Shown one piece after another: positions 19,506 to 26,955 of a DNA stretch of 64,000 bases (positions within the stretch are counted from its first letter, which is position 1; each line of letters starts with the position of its first letter). The stretch covers positions 186,001 to 250,000 of the forward strand of contig NZ_FOBB01000010.1 in the NCBI RefSeq assembly GCF_900109685.1, read 5' to 3'. This stretch comes from Chitinophaga rupis (GTDB lineage: Bacteria; Bacteroidota; Bacteroidia; Chitinophagales; Chitinophagaceae). The position numbers and the translations under genes were made by a program. Below the pieces are notes generated by a model, which ran no database searches, was not told where the DNA came from, and saw only the letters and a program-made list of their open reading frames with translations.

Positions 19506-20609
19506 CTATTTCCCTAAAAGTGCAGCTGCGCACCACAGATAGGGTGCCTGCCCATGAAGGTCACCCGCATTACGTGGGCGGTCATGATAATACTGCTTAT
19601 CATTCTTTTTGCCTGTGCCCGTACAAACTTCGGTTACATTATTACGTTCATCAATATACGAGACCATAGTCATCCACGCTTTCCGTGCTGCCGGAGCATA
19701 CTCAGCTGCATCCAGCCACCCTTGCTGAACGCCTATGATAAATGCATAAGTAAACATTCCTGTACCGGATGTTTCCGGCCAAAAATCTGCTTCATCAATA
19801 AGCTGGTTCCACATTCCATTTGGCCTTTGGTGCTCTTTCAGGCTTTTCATCATGGTAAGATAACCTTGCATAATACGCGGGCGGTCTTTATGGTCTTTAG
19901 GCAGCTCAAGAAGCAGATCGGGCATACCTACTGCCATCCAGCCAGCTCCTCTTGCCCAATAGTATGGAACATCCGGAGCGTGGTAGAAAAGTCCGTTCGG
20001 GCGTTGCAGCTCATCCAGGTATAGTACCATTTCTTTTGCGGCTCTGTCAATATATTTGTGGTCGCCGGTTACTTTATAGGCCTGGATCTGCACAACCGTG
20101 ATCATATACATATCGTCGATCCACAAACGGGTTTGCCATGAATATCCTTTATCCGCCCAGGCTTTTTCATCCGGCTTCGCATCTTCCGGCACTTCCCACT
20201 GAGTATCGGCGTAGGCCAGTCCCATTTTCTTATAGCGTTCGTCTTTTGTTACCTGGTAGAGTTTCAGGGCAATGCTGCCAAACATATTGTAATCCACATG
20301 GTTCATGGGCGGCAGTAATGGTTTTTCCCGGGTGAAGAGGGGCTCGAATTTATCCTGTAAAAGTTTGATGAGCTTTTGGTCCCGGGTTTTTACAGCGTAG
20401 TCCAAAGCACCGTTCCAGGTGCAGACTTCAGCATAGTGAATGTACCGTCCTGCATAGAGTTCATGTCTGCCGTCCACGAAGTGGTAGGCCAATCGTTTGC
20501 CTACGTTGTTGGGGGCAGATCCCTGTGGAAATTGGGTAAGAGAATTTTGCTGGGCAAACAGGAATTGAAAAGATATCATTGCCAGCAACGATAAGAATAG
20601 TTTACGCAT
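19506..20609 (-). CDS. GH105 unsaturated rhamnogalacturonyl/glucuronyl hydrolase
   Basis: 367 residues with a signal peptide (MRKLFLSLLAMISFQFLFAQ), so probably periplasmic. The fold is an (alpha/alpha)6 barrel. Family motifs seen are TWNGALDYAVKTRD, WIDDMYMITVVQIQAY (conserved acidic pair in the active site), VPYYWARGAGWMAVGMPDLL and ETSGTGMFTYAFIIGVQQGWL. GH105 enzymes remove the 4,5-unsaturated uronic acid left by polysaccharide lyases, by hydration of the double bond, typically from rhamnogalacturonan I. It is the only enzyme beside the split HTCS and susCD pair and shares operator-like site C with them. No lyase is encoded nearby, so the unsaturated substrate must be made elsewhere in the genome or by other organisms. 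Confidence 0.9.
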   Translation of the reverse strand: MRKLFLSLLAMISFQFLFAQQNSLTQFPQGSAPNNVGKRLAYHFVDGRHELYAGRYIHYAEVCTWNGALDYAVKTRDQKLIKLLQDKFEPLFTREKPLLPPMNHVDYNMFGSIALKLYQVTKDERYKKMGLAYADTQWEVPEDAKPDEKAWADKGYSWQTRLWIDDMYMITVVQIQAYKVTGDHKYIDRAAKEMVLYLDELQRPNGLFYHAPDVPYYWARGAGWMAVGMPDLLLELPKDHKDRPRIMQGYLTMMKSLKEHQRPNGMWNQLIDEADFWPETSGTGMFTYAFIIGVQQGWLDAAEYAPAARKAWMTMVSYIDERNNVTEVCTGTGKKNDKQYYHDRPRNAGDLHGQAPYLWCAAALLGK

Positions 20610-20703
20610 AACGCTTTTGTTGAACTTATTTAAATTTTAGTAATTATTTCTGAGTTCGTAGCCGTGCGAAGAAATAAAAAATCTTTCTTAGATTTTGTTC
20701 AGG

Positions 20704-20721
20704 TTTTTGTCGATTCGATCC
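20704..20721 (-). promoter_or_regulatory. HTCS-type operator, site C (GH105)
   Basis: On the minus strand GGATCGAATCGACAAAAA contains an exact match to GGWWCGAWTCGWCAAAA. It begins 95 bp before the GH105 start, nearly the same distance as site A from the kinase start. The divergent helicase gene begins 87 bp on the other side. Confidence 0.7.
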
Positions 20722-20807
20722 TTTCTACCCGGTTTATGGCAAGACGGCTGTTCCAGCATTTTTCCTTAAATTGCTAAAACCCAAACCCATCATTCCAATC
20801 TACTATA

Positions 20808-23800
20808 TTGAAAAAGCAAAAAAACATACTGTCTTTCTGGAAGGACATTGAAATATTTAGTCTGCCGGATGTCCCCCGTGATGCAAAAATTTTGGACTTC
20901 AATAAGCCTCTGCCTTGGGAATTGCCTTATGTACCAGAGGCAAACAGCAACTTGAGGCATTTTATTTTCTTAGGAAAACATAGCAAAGAGCACATAGTCA
21001 AATTGATCGAAGAACAAGCGGGTTATGAACCAGACGGCGATTTTAAAGAAAAGCCAACCGGGGACACGTGCATGGCTACCCTGATACTGGATGAGCAGGG
21101 ATGTTTAGTTGCCGAAAATCCGTATTTGCAGGCATCCTACATACACGGTTTGAAATGCCTGCAGGATGGAGTGAGCTTATCAACGCTAAACGATCGTTTA
21201 TCAGAAGTTCAGGATCAATTTACTGAGCGTCATCCAATCAATCCTGACGCCGAAAACCTGGAAAAAAGCCTGTCACCAGTAATAACAACCGCACATTTAA
21301 TGAAAGAAATAGAAGTCTTAAATAAGCTGGGTATAAAAGGAATGCCCTGTGAAGAGCAGGTTTATGTGCAATCCATCCGCGTATCCAAGCGTGCAAAAAA
21401 TGACATTCCTTTTTTGAACAGCTTTTATCTGGACGACCTTCAACAATTGCTCAATACCAAAGAGACTTTCGGTAAGGGGCTCCGTCAATATCTCACAGAG
21501 GAAGTAAGTGAAAAGCCGAAAGTTGATTTTCTAAAAGACGTAAATGCTGTATTCGAGGCTTTAAATCCTGCGCAGCTCCCCGCTGGCCGGTGGCCATCCA
21601 ACCCTTTGTTTAGCCTGTATACAGCCCAACTTGGTGCGGTCAGTACATGTCTCTCTGAACTGGCAGATAGTGGTATTTTGGGAGTCAACGGTCCGCCGGG
21701 TACCGGAAAAACTACGCTTTTGTCCGATGTTGTGGCCGAAATAATAGTACAACGTGCTCAGCAACTTATGCAGGTAGGTGTAACAGGTTTGTTTAACAAA
21801 GGAACCAAACTGGAAATGGATGATAGATTCGCCTACTATTTTCTCACAAAGAGTAAGATCTTTGATGATGTAGGAATTGTTGTCGCCAGTAACAATAATT
21901 CAGCCGTAGAAAATATTTCTAAAGAACTCCCTGACGAACGTAAAATTGACAGGAACACTTTCACAGATGCCAGCTATTTCACAGATCACTCGCAGCAGCT
22001 GATTGACGGCAAAAGCTGGGGAGCATTGGCGGCCGCATTGGGCAATGCAGAGAATCGGACTAATTTCAAGGGCAGGTTTTGGTATAAAAATGAGAAGACC
22101 TCAGGTTTTCAAGAGTTCCTCAAATCGATATATAGCAATACTGAAGGTGAAGATCGAACACCAGAATATCAGGATTTATTTGATAATACAAAAGCCGAGT
22201 TACATGTATTATTGAAAGAGTTCGGGGACTTTAAAAAAGACGCTTCCGATTTTTACCAGATGATTCCGGCCTATTTCGAAGACCGGGAACTGGCAGCTGA
22301 AATTAAGGGTAAAATACAAATAGTAATTGAACATCTGCAAAGCATCCATACAGATACACAGTCCCTTCTTCAAAAAATAACAGTTATTGAGAAGGACATC
22401 TCTCAGGTACAACACCGTATCCAGTTACACCAGTCTGTGAAACCCCGTTTCTTCTTCTTTAAAAAACTGTTTAACACCGCAGGCTTTAAAAGATGGAACA
22501 ACCCTTTCCTGTCCTTACTAGCTGAGTACAACAACCTTTCAGATGAACGAGGAGTGTTTCGAAAAAAACTGGATGAGCTGGAAACGAAGATTGATGCAAA
22601 AGAAAAAGATAAAAGAAGTTTAGAACAGCAATTAGCAACGATCATTCAGCGCATTACCAACTATAATGACAGGCGCAGGAATCTTCATGAATTTTATGGC
22701 ATCGATTATAGGAATATTCCGGATGAACATTTATTAGAGGCCCTACAAAGTGATAAGAAGGAATTTCATAAAAGTAACCCATGGTCATCTGCCGGCATTA
22801 ATAAGCTAAGAAGTGAAATATTTTTAAAGAGCCTGAAATTGCATGAATATGCCGTTTTGTCTAATGCCAAACAGTTTAGGAATAATATTGGTTTGCTGAT
22901 TGATCTAATGGACGGCAAGGCTGAAGTCAGTGATCGCATTGCGCTCAGTTTATGGCAATCATTCTTCTTTTGCATACCCGTTATTTCCACAACACTGGCC
23001 TCTGTTAGCCGTCTGTTCCGTAGCCTTGGAAAAGAAAGTATCGGATGGGTACTGCTTGATGAAGCGGGTCAGGCCACTCCCCAATCCGTGGCAGGCATCA
23101 TTTACAGAGCGAAGAGAACGGTTATCATTGGCGATCCGTTACAGATCGAGCCGGTAGTCACCATTCCGGGGACCCTTATAAAAATATTGAATGCAACCTA
23201 CAAAAATGATTTGGTATGGTCGCCATTGAGAAGCTCCGCACAAGTACTTGCTGATCGGGTAACAGCGATAGGCAGTTGGATGGATCAAGGTGGTGATGAG
23301 CCGATATGGACAGGATTCCCATTACGTACGCACCGGCGGTGTAACAGCCCGATGTTTGATATTTCTAATGAAATTGCCTACAGTGGTCAAATGGTAAAAG
23401 CCATTGACGATGTCCCGTTCGATTGTGCTCTCGGTAATTCTCAATGGTTTGACATAACCGGATCTACCATTAATAAAAAGCATATAGTAAAAGAGGAAAT
23501 TGATCTGCTCAAAGAAAAGATCCAATTATTAGGAAAACCGGGCGATAGTATATTTGTTATATCCCCTTTTAAGACCGTTGCTGTAGCCTGCATTGAGGCA
23601 ATATCCAAGATTAATTCCAATGTGCAATGCGGAACAATCCATACCTTCCAGGGTAAGGAAGCCGACATCGTTTTTTTGGTATTGGGCAGTGATCCCGGCA
23701 ACAATGGCTCCAGAGCCTGGGCTTCAAAGACCCCTAACATGCTCAATGTAGCAGTGACCCGCGCCAGGAGAAAATTTTATGTCATCGGCAGTAAAAAGCA

Positions 23801-23846
23801 TTGGAAGACCCACAAATATTTTAAGGTACTGTCCAGTAGTTTATAG
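20808..23846 (+). CDS. Superfamily 1 (Upf1/DNA2-like) helicase with large internal insertion
   Basis: About 1012 residues starting at TTG; an in-frame stop lies 33 bases upstream and no ATG is available. A 290-residue N-terminal region of unknown fold precedes Walker A GPPGTGKT (295-302) and motif Ia VVASNNNSAVENI. A large insertion follows, with a predicted coiled-coil part around 480-640. Next come Walker B LLDEAGQATPQ (Asp751-Glu752), GDPLQIEPV, HTFQGKEADIVF (about 945-957) and AVTRARRKFYVIG (about 980-992). All SF1 ATPase motifs are intact, so it should translocate on or unwind nucleic acid. It has no partner gene: the GH105 gene diverges and the methyltransferase converges after 13 bases. 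Similar stand-alone helicases occur in mobile and defence islands, but no known defence system can be named here. Confidence 0.85.
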   Translation: MKKQKNILSFWKDIEIFSLPDVPRDAKILDFNKPLPWELPYVPEANSNLRHFIFLGKHSKEHIVKLIEEQAGYEPDGDFKEKPTGDTCMATLILDEQGCLVAENPYLQASYIHGLKCLQDGVSLSTLNDRLSEVQDQFTERHPINPDAENLEKSLSPVITTAHLMKEIEVLNKLGIKGMPCEEQVYVQSIRVSKRAKNDIPFLNSFYLDDLQQLLNTKETFGKGLRQYLTEEVSEKPKVDFLKDVNAVFEALNPAQLPAGRWPSNPLFSLYTAQLGAVSTCLSELADSGILGVNGPPGTGKTTLLSDVVAEIIVQRAQQLMQVGVTGLFNKGTKLEMDDRFAYYFLTKSKIFDDVGIVVASNNNSAVENISKELPDERKIDRNTFTDASYFTDHSQQLIDGKSWGALAAALGNAENRTNFKGRFWYKNEKTSGFQEFLKSIYSNTEGEDRTPEYQDLFDNTKAELHVLLKEFGDFKKDASDFYQMIPAYFEDRELAAEIKGKIQIVIEHLQSIHTDTQSLLQKITVIEKDISQVQHRIQLHQSVKPRFFFFKKLFNTAGFKRWNNPFLSLLAEYNNLSDERGVFRKKLDELETKIDAKEKDKRSLEQQLATIIQRITNYNDRRRNLHEFYGIDYRNIPDEHLLEALQSDKKEFHKSNPWSSAGINKLRSEIFLKSLKLHEYAVLSNAKQFRNNIGLLIDLMDGKAEVSDRIALSLWQSFFFCIPVISTTLASVSRLFRSLGKESIGWVLLDEAGQATPQSVAGIIYRAKRTVIIGDPLQIEPVVTIPGTLIKILNATYKNDLVWSPLRSSAQVLADRVTAIGSWMDQGGDEPIWTGFPLRTHRRCNSPMFDISNEIAYSGQMVKAIDDVPFDCALGNSQWFDITGSTINKKHIVKEEIDLLKEKIQLLGKPGDSIFVISPFKTVAVACIEAISKINSNVQCGTIHTFQGKEADIVFLVLGSDPGNNGSRAWASKTPNMLNVAVTRARRKFYVIGSKKHWKTHKYFKVLSSSL

Positions 23847-23859
23847 CAATCTCATCCCC

Positions 23860-24498
23860 TCACTTCTTCTCAGTCCAGATATAGGCCCGCCTGGTTTGGT
23901 ATTCCATATCCTTATGTGGCCGCCTTTCTATAGCATCAATGACATTAAACCCCGTTTCATAAAGTAATTCCACTATATCATCTGTCTTAAAGAAGAACAG
24001 ATCAATATCCACTTCTTTATCATGCGCTTTGTCAAAATGAACGATCTCATCTCCCACGTGATAAGAAAATAAAAAATCTCCCCCGGGTTTCAACACCCTG
24101 TTTATTTCTCCGAAACAGGTTTTCACCTGGTCAAGCGTAAAATGTACGATTGCATAGAATGCAAGCGCGCTTCCAAGATGCCCTGACGGATAATCGATAT
24201 TTAACAAGTCCTTTGTTTCAAAATTAATCTGGGGGGAAAGCTTCCGGGCTACACTCACCATCGCAGGCGACAGATCAGTACCAACGATATTTTTCATGCC
24301 ATTGTCGTACAGGAATTTTGTTGTTTGTCCGGGGCCGCAGCCAAAATCGGCACAGAGTCCCTTGTCTTTATTGGCAGCTGCAAATTCCTTTAGTAACAAC
24401 CGGTCTACATGTTTTTTGTTGAGCTCATCCCAACGCTCAACCGCGTAGTCATCCGCTACCGTATTATAACAGTGTAACACTTTTTCCTGTGAGTTCAT
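23860..24498 (-). CDS. Class I SAM-dependent methyltransferase
   Basis: 212 residues, cytoplasmic. Motif I is ADFGCGPGQTTKFLYDNG (about 50-67), the acidic loop is VGTDLSPAMVSVARK, then ALAFYAIVHFTLDQV and the post-motif INRVLKPGGDFLFSYH, all typical of Methyltransf_11/25 small-molecule enzymes. The start lies one base after the stop of the dehydrogenase gene, so the two are co-transcribed and probably translationally coupled. The substrate cannot be deduced. It might modify the product of the dehydrogenase-like protein. Confidence 0.88.
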   Translation of the reverse strand: MNSQEKVLHCYNTVADDYAVERWDELNKKHVDRLLLKEFAAANKDKGLCADFGCGPGQTTKFLYDNGMKNIVGTDLSPAMVSVARKLSPQINFETKDLLNIDYPSGHLGSALAFYAIVHFTLDQVKTCFGEINRVLKPGGDFLFSYHVGDEIVHFDKAHDKEVDIDLFFFKTDDIVELLYETGFNVIDAIERRPHKDMEYQTRRAYIWTEKK

Positions 24499-24499
24499 A

Positions 24500-25507
24500 T
24501 TATTCCTGGTTTTTCAATACTAAACGGATCTTTACCTCTCCTGTCCGCACCTTTTCTATTGCTTCATTCATTTCAGAGAATGACATAACATCCACCATGC
24601 TCTCAATATTATGCCTGGCCGCAAAATCAAGCATCTCCACCATATCCTTGCGGCTCCCCACATAATTTCCATAAATAGTCCGCTGCGCATAATCGTATAG
24701 CAGGCCAATGCTGATTGACTGCTTTTTTAAAGGTGAAGCCACTACGCAAAACTTTCCCTGCGGTTTAAGGATCTTCAAAAAAGCATCCAGATCATATTCT
24801 ACATTCAACGTGGAGATAATAAAATCAAATTTCTTATCTAATTCTGATAGATTACCGGGGCTTGAGCTCAGTATAAATTCAGCTCCCAGCTGGTTAATCA
24901 TTTCTTTCTTTTCCAAAGAATGGGAAAATGCATAAACCTTATGTCCCATTTTATGTAAGAACTGGATTGCCAGCTGTCCAAGGCCACCGGCTCCCAGAAC
25001 GCCTACAACGGAATTAGCCGGCAATTGTGCTTTCACAATTCCTGTATACACGGTAAGTCCGGATGATAACAAAGGGACGGACTTTGCTGAGTGAAGCGCC
25101 GGTGAAAGTTTAAAGGCAAACCGGTTATCAACAACAATATGTTCGGCCAGGCCACCATAGCAATGCACACCAATTACTTTTTGCTGCGTGCAAAATTGCT
25201 CATTACCTGCTTTACAGCACTCACATGCAAAACAAGCCTCCTGCTGATAACCAACACCCACAAGATCACCAGCCTTTAACGCAGTTACCCCGGAGCCGGT
25301 TTCCTCAACAGTTCCCACAATCTCATGGCCCGGAACAAGCGGATATTTTGTATCACCCCAGTCATTACTGATGAATTGAACATCCCCTCTTGCAATAGAA
25401 CAATAAAGGATCTTTATCCTTACCTCATTTTCACCAACAGATCTTTCATAGTAAAATGGCTCCGCCTTTCCACCTTCCTCTTTAATTCCATATGCTTTTA
25501 TTTTCAT
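24500..25507 (-). CDS. Medium-chain dehydrogenase of the CAD/YahK type lacking the catalytic-zinc cysteines
   Basis: 335 residues. The overall sequence follows the cinnamyl-alcohol/YahK-type zinc dehydrogenases: VPGHEIVGTV (His61, Glu62), four structural-zinc cysteines in ACFACECCKAGNEQFC (92, 95, 98, 106) and the Rossmann motif GVLGAGGLGQLAIQF. The catalytic-zinc site is altered. The usual CGVCHSD is CSIARGD here (Cys to Ala39, His to Arg40), and PLLCAG is PLLSSG (Cys to Ser148). So the structural zinc is kept while two of the catalytic ligands are gone. It may work as a zinc-independent reductase, as in quinone- or ene-reducing relatives. A -7-like TATTTTTG (25591-25584, minus) lies 76 bp upstream. 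It is coupled to the methyltransferase gene downstream. Confidence 0.85.
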   Translation of the reverse strand: MKIKAYGIKEEGGKAEPFYYERSVGENEVRIKILYCSIARGDVQFISNDWGDTKYPLVPGHEIVGTVEETGSGVTALKAGDLVGVGYQQEACFACECCKAGNEQFCTQQKVIGVHCYGGLAEHIVVDNRFAFKLSPALHSAKSVPLLSSGLTVYTGIVKAQLPANSVVGVLGAGGLGQLAIQFLHKMGHKVYAFSHSLEKKEMINQLGAEFILSSSPGNLSELDKKFDFIISTLNVEYDLDAFLKILKPQGKFCVVASPLKKQSISIGLLYDYAQRTIYGNYVGSRKDMVEMLDFAARHNIESMVDVMSFSEMNEAIEKVRTGEVKIRLVLKNQE

Positions 25508-25618
25508 AACAGTACAATGAATTTATAGATCTTAATGATAGATGCCGCCTTAAATATTCAACTTATCTACTAGGTATCCCAAACAAAAATAACTATAGTA
25601 ATATAGGTAAAAACTTGT

Positions 25619-26866
25619 TTATAGTGTGGTTAACCAACTCTTGTAATTATTTACAAGTGTGTCAAAATCCATTTTGAAAAGATCCTTTGTCTTTATTTTC
25701 TTATTATCTGCCAAACAGAAATTTTTGAATGCCTCAACGCCAAATTTATCGATAAGATACTTTACAAACACTCCACAGATGGAGTAATTAGCGCTGGAAT
25801 ACTGCCCATAAAAATCCCGGTTGTTTATTATCAGATCCGTGTAGTTTAAAGTATCCCTGAATTTCCTTGCCACTTCAACTCTCTCATTATACAGATCTTT
25901 GTCGTTAAGATTCGTTACATACTCAACACAACCTTCTACAAAAAAGGCAGGGTTATTATCCTGGGGAATAGCATTATCGAAAAGGAAATGTGAATACTCA
26001 TGTTTAACCAATCCTGTATTAAATCCATTGGTATGGATCTCGCCACGGATACTAAACCCTGCTGAATTATTTCCAGGACAGGTTAATCCAAACATACCCG
26101 ACATAATACCATATTCATTCATGTTTGAATGAACAAACCAGCTGATCTTTTTTGCGGGCATTTTCAGCTTATAAATGCTCAGGAATTGCCGGGCATACGA
26201 TCTCAATTCTGTATTCAACTTTGGATAGTCTATCGTGTCCTTAAATGTTTTTGAAATATAAATGGCAGAAAATAATTCAGATTCCACTTTATTGTAGTTG
26301 CTTTCTTTCAGATTCTGAAGGTTAAACCAATCGAAATGAGTGTCATCTTTTCTATTGCCGAAATAGGTTATTTTTCCATTTTGTACAATTAAGATGTCGT
26401 GCCCGCCGGTAAGCGCCAATTGCGCATCTTTAACGGCTTTAAGACTATTCCCGCTGATAATTATTCTGTTGGTATCTACATAAACGAAACCATCTGCGCT
26501 ATCTTTAAATGTTTTGTCATTAATTATAAATCCATTGGCAATGGTCGTAATGGGTGTTTTTAGCTGCACCCACTTTTTAAGATCATGCAAAACGCCCACC
26601 ATTAAAAGATCTTTTGCATAGTCACTATCGGTTAATGCTGCCTCTGTTTTCCGGACACAGTTATTTCCAAATGTGCTGCAATAATCGGCAAGCATCGCCT
26701 CTAGCCCTGTGCCGTTATCCGGCGATGCAATTGTTGTTTGCCGGCCAATAATTGCCATTACTTTTTTCAGAGAACAGTCATAAGAAGGGAGGGTAGAAAG
26801 GTCCTTTGTCTGGGCAAAGGAAATGGTTGATAAAAGAAAAAGGGTAAATGTTGTTATTAATTTCAT
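25619..26866 (-). CDS. Secreted HExxH metallopeptidase-like protein
   Basis: 415 residues from the ATG at 26866, which gives a clean signal peptide (MKLITTFTLFLLSTISFAQ); an in-frame ATG at 26890 adds eight residues. The zinc motif HEYSH lies at about 289-293, followed after about 22 residues by EGCVEY, the arrangement of gluzincin peptidases (HExxH plus a downstream Glu ligand). The N-terminal 200 residues do not match a family I recognise. They include a segment about an object read-out (VYVDTNRIIISGNSLKAVKDAQLAL). It is probably a periplasmic or surface peptidase. The neighbours give no hint: dehydrogenase/methyltransferase genes downstream and a terminated susCD operon upstream. Confidence 0.7.
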   Translation of the reverse strand: MKLITTFTLFLLSTISFAQTKDLSTLPSYDCSLKKVMAIIGRQTTIASPDNGTGLEAMLADYCSTFGNNCVRKTEAALTDSDYAKDLLMVGVLHDLKKWVQLKTPITTIANGFIINDKTFKDSADGFVYVDTNRIIISGNSLKAVKDAQLALTGGHDILIVQNGKITYFGNRKDDTHFDWFNLQNLKESNYNKVESELFSAIYISKTFKDTIDYPKLNTELRSYARQFLSIYKLKMPAKKISWFVHSNMNEYGIMSGMFGLTCPGNNSAGFSIRGEIHTNGFNTGLVKHEYSHFLFDNAIPQDNNPAFFVEGCVEYVTNLNDKDLYNERVEVARKFRDTLNYTDLIINNRDFYGQYSSANYSICGVFVKYLIDKFGVEAFKNFCLADNKKIKTKDLFKMDFDTLVNNYKSWLTTL

Positions 26867-26906
26867 ACGGTTTAGGGTTGGCTTCACCAATATAGCTTAT
26901 AAAAAC

Positions 26907-26939
26907 AAAAAAGTTGCAGGGATGACCTGCAACTTTTTT
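26907..26939 (-). terminator. Strong intrinsic terminator after susD
   Basis: GTTGCAGG (26913-26920) and CCTGCAAC (26926-26933) form a perfect 8-bp stem with loop GATGA, flanked by six A on one side and six T on the other. It lies 17 bases past the susD stop and can act in both directions. Confidence 0.9.
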
Positions 26940-26955
26940 AAATGAATATCTACAC

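Noticed and set aside
20808..23846. Helicase assigned to a named anti-phage system
   Set aside because: No nuclease, methylase or other partner gene of a known system is adjacent, so only a general helicase call is justified.
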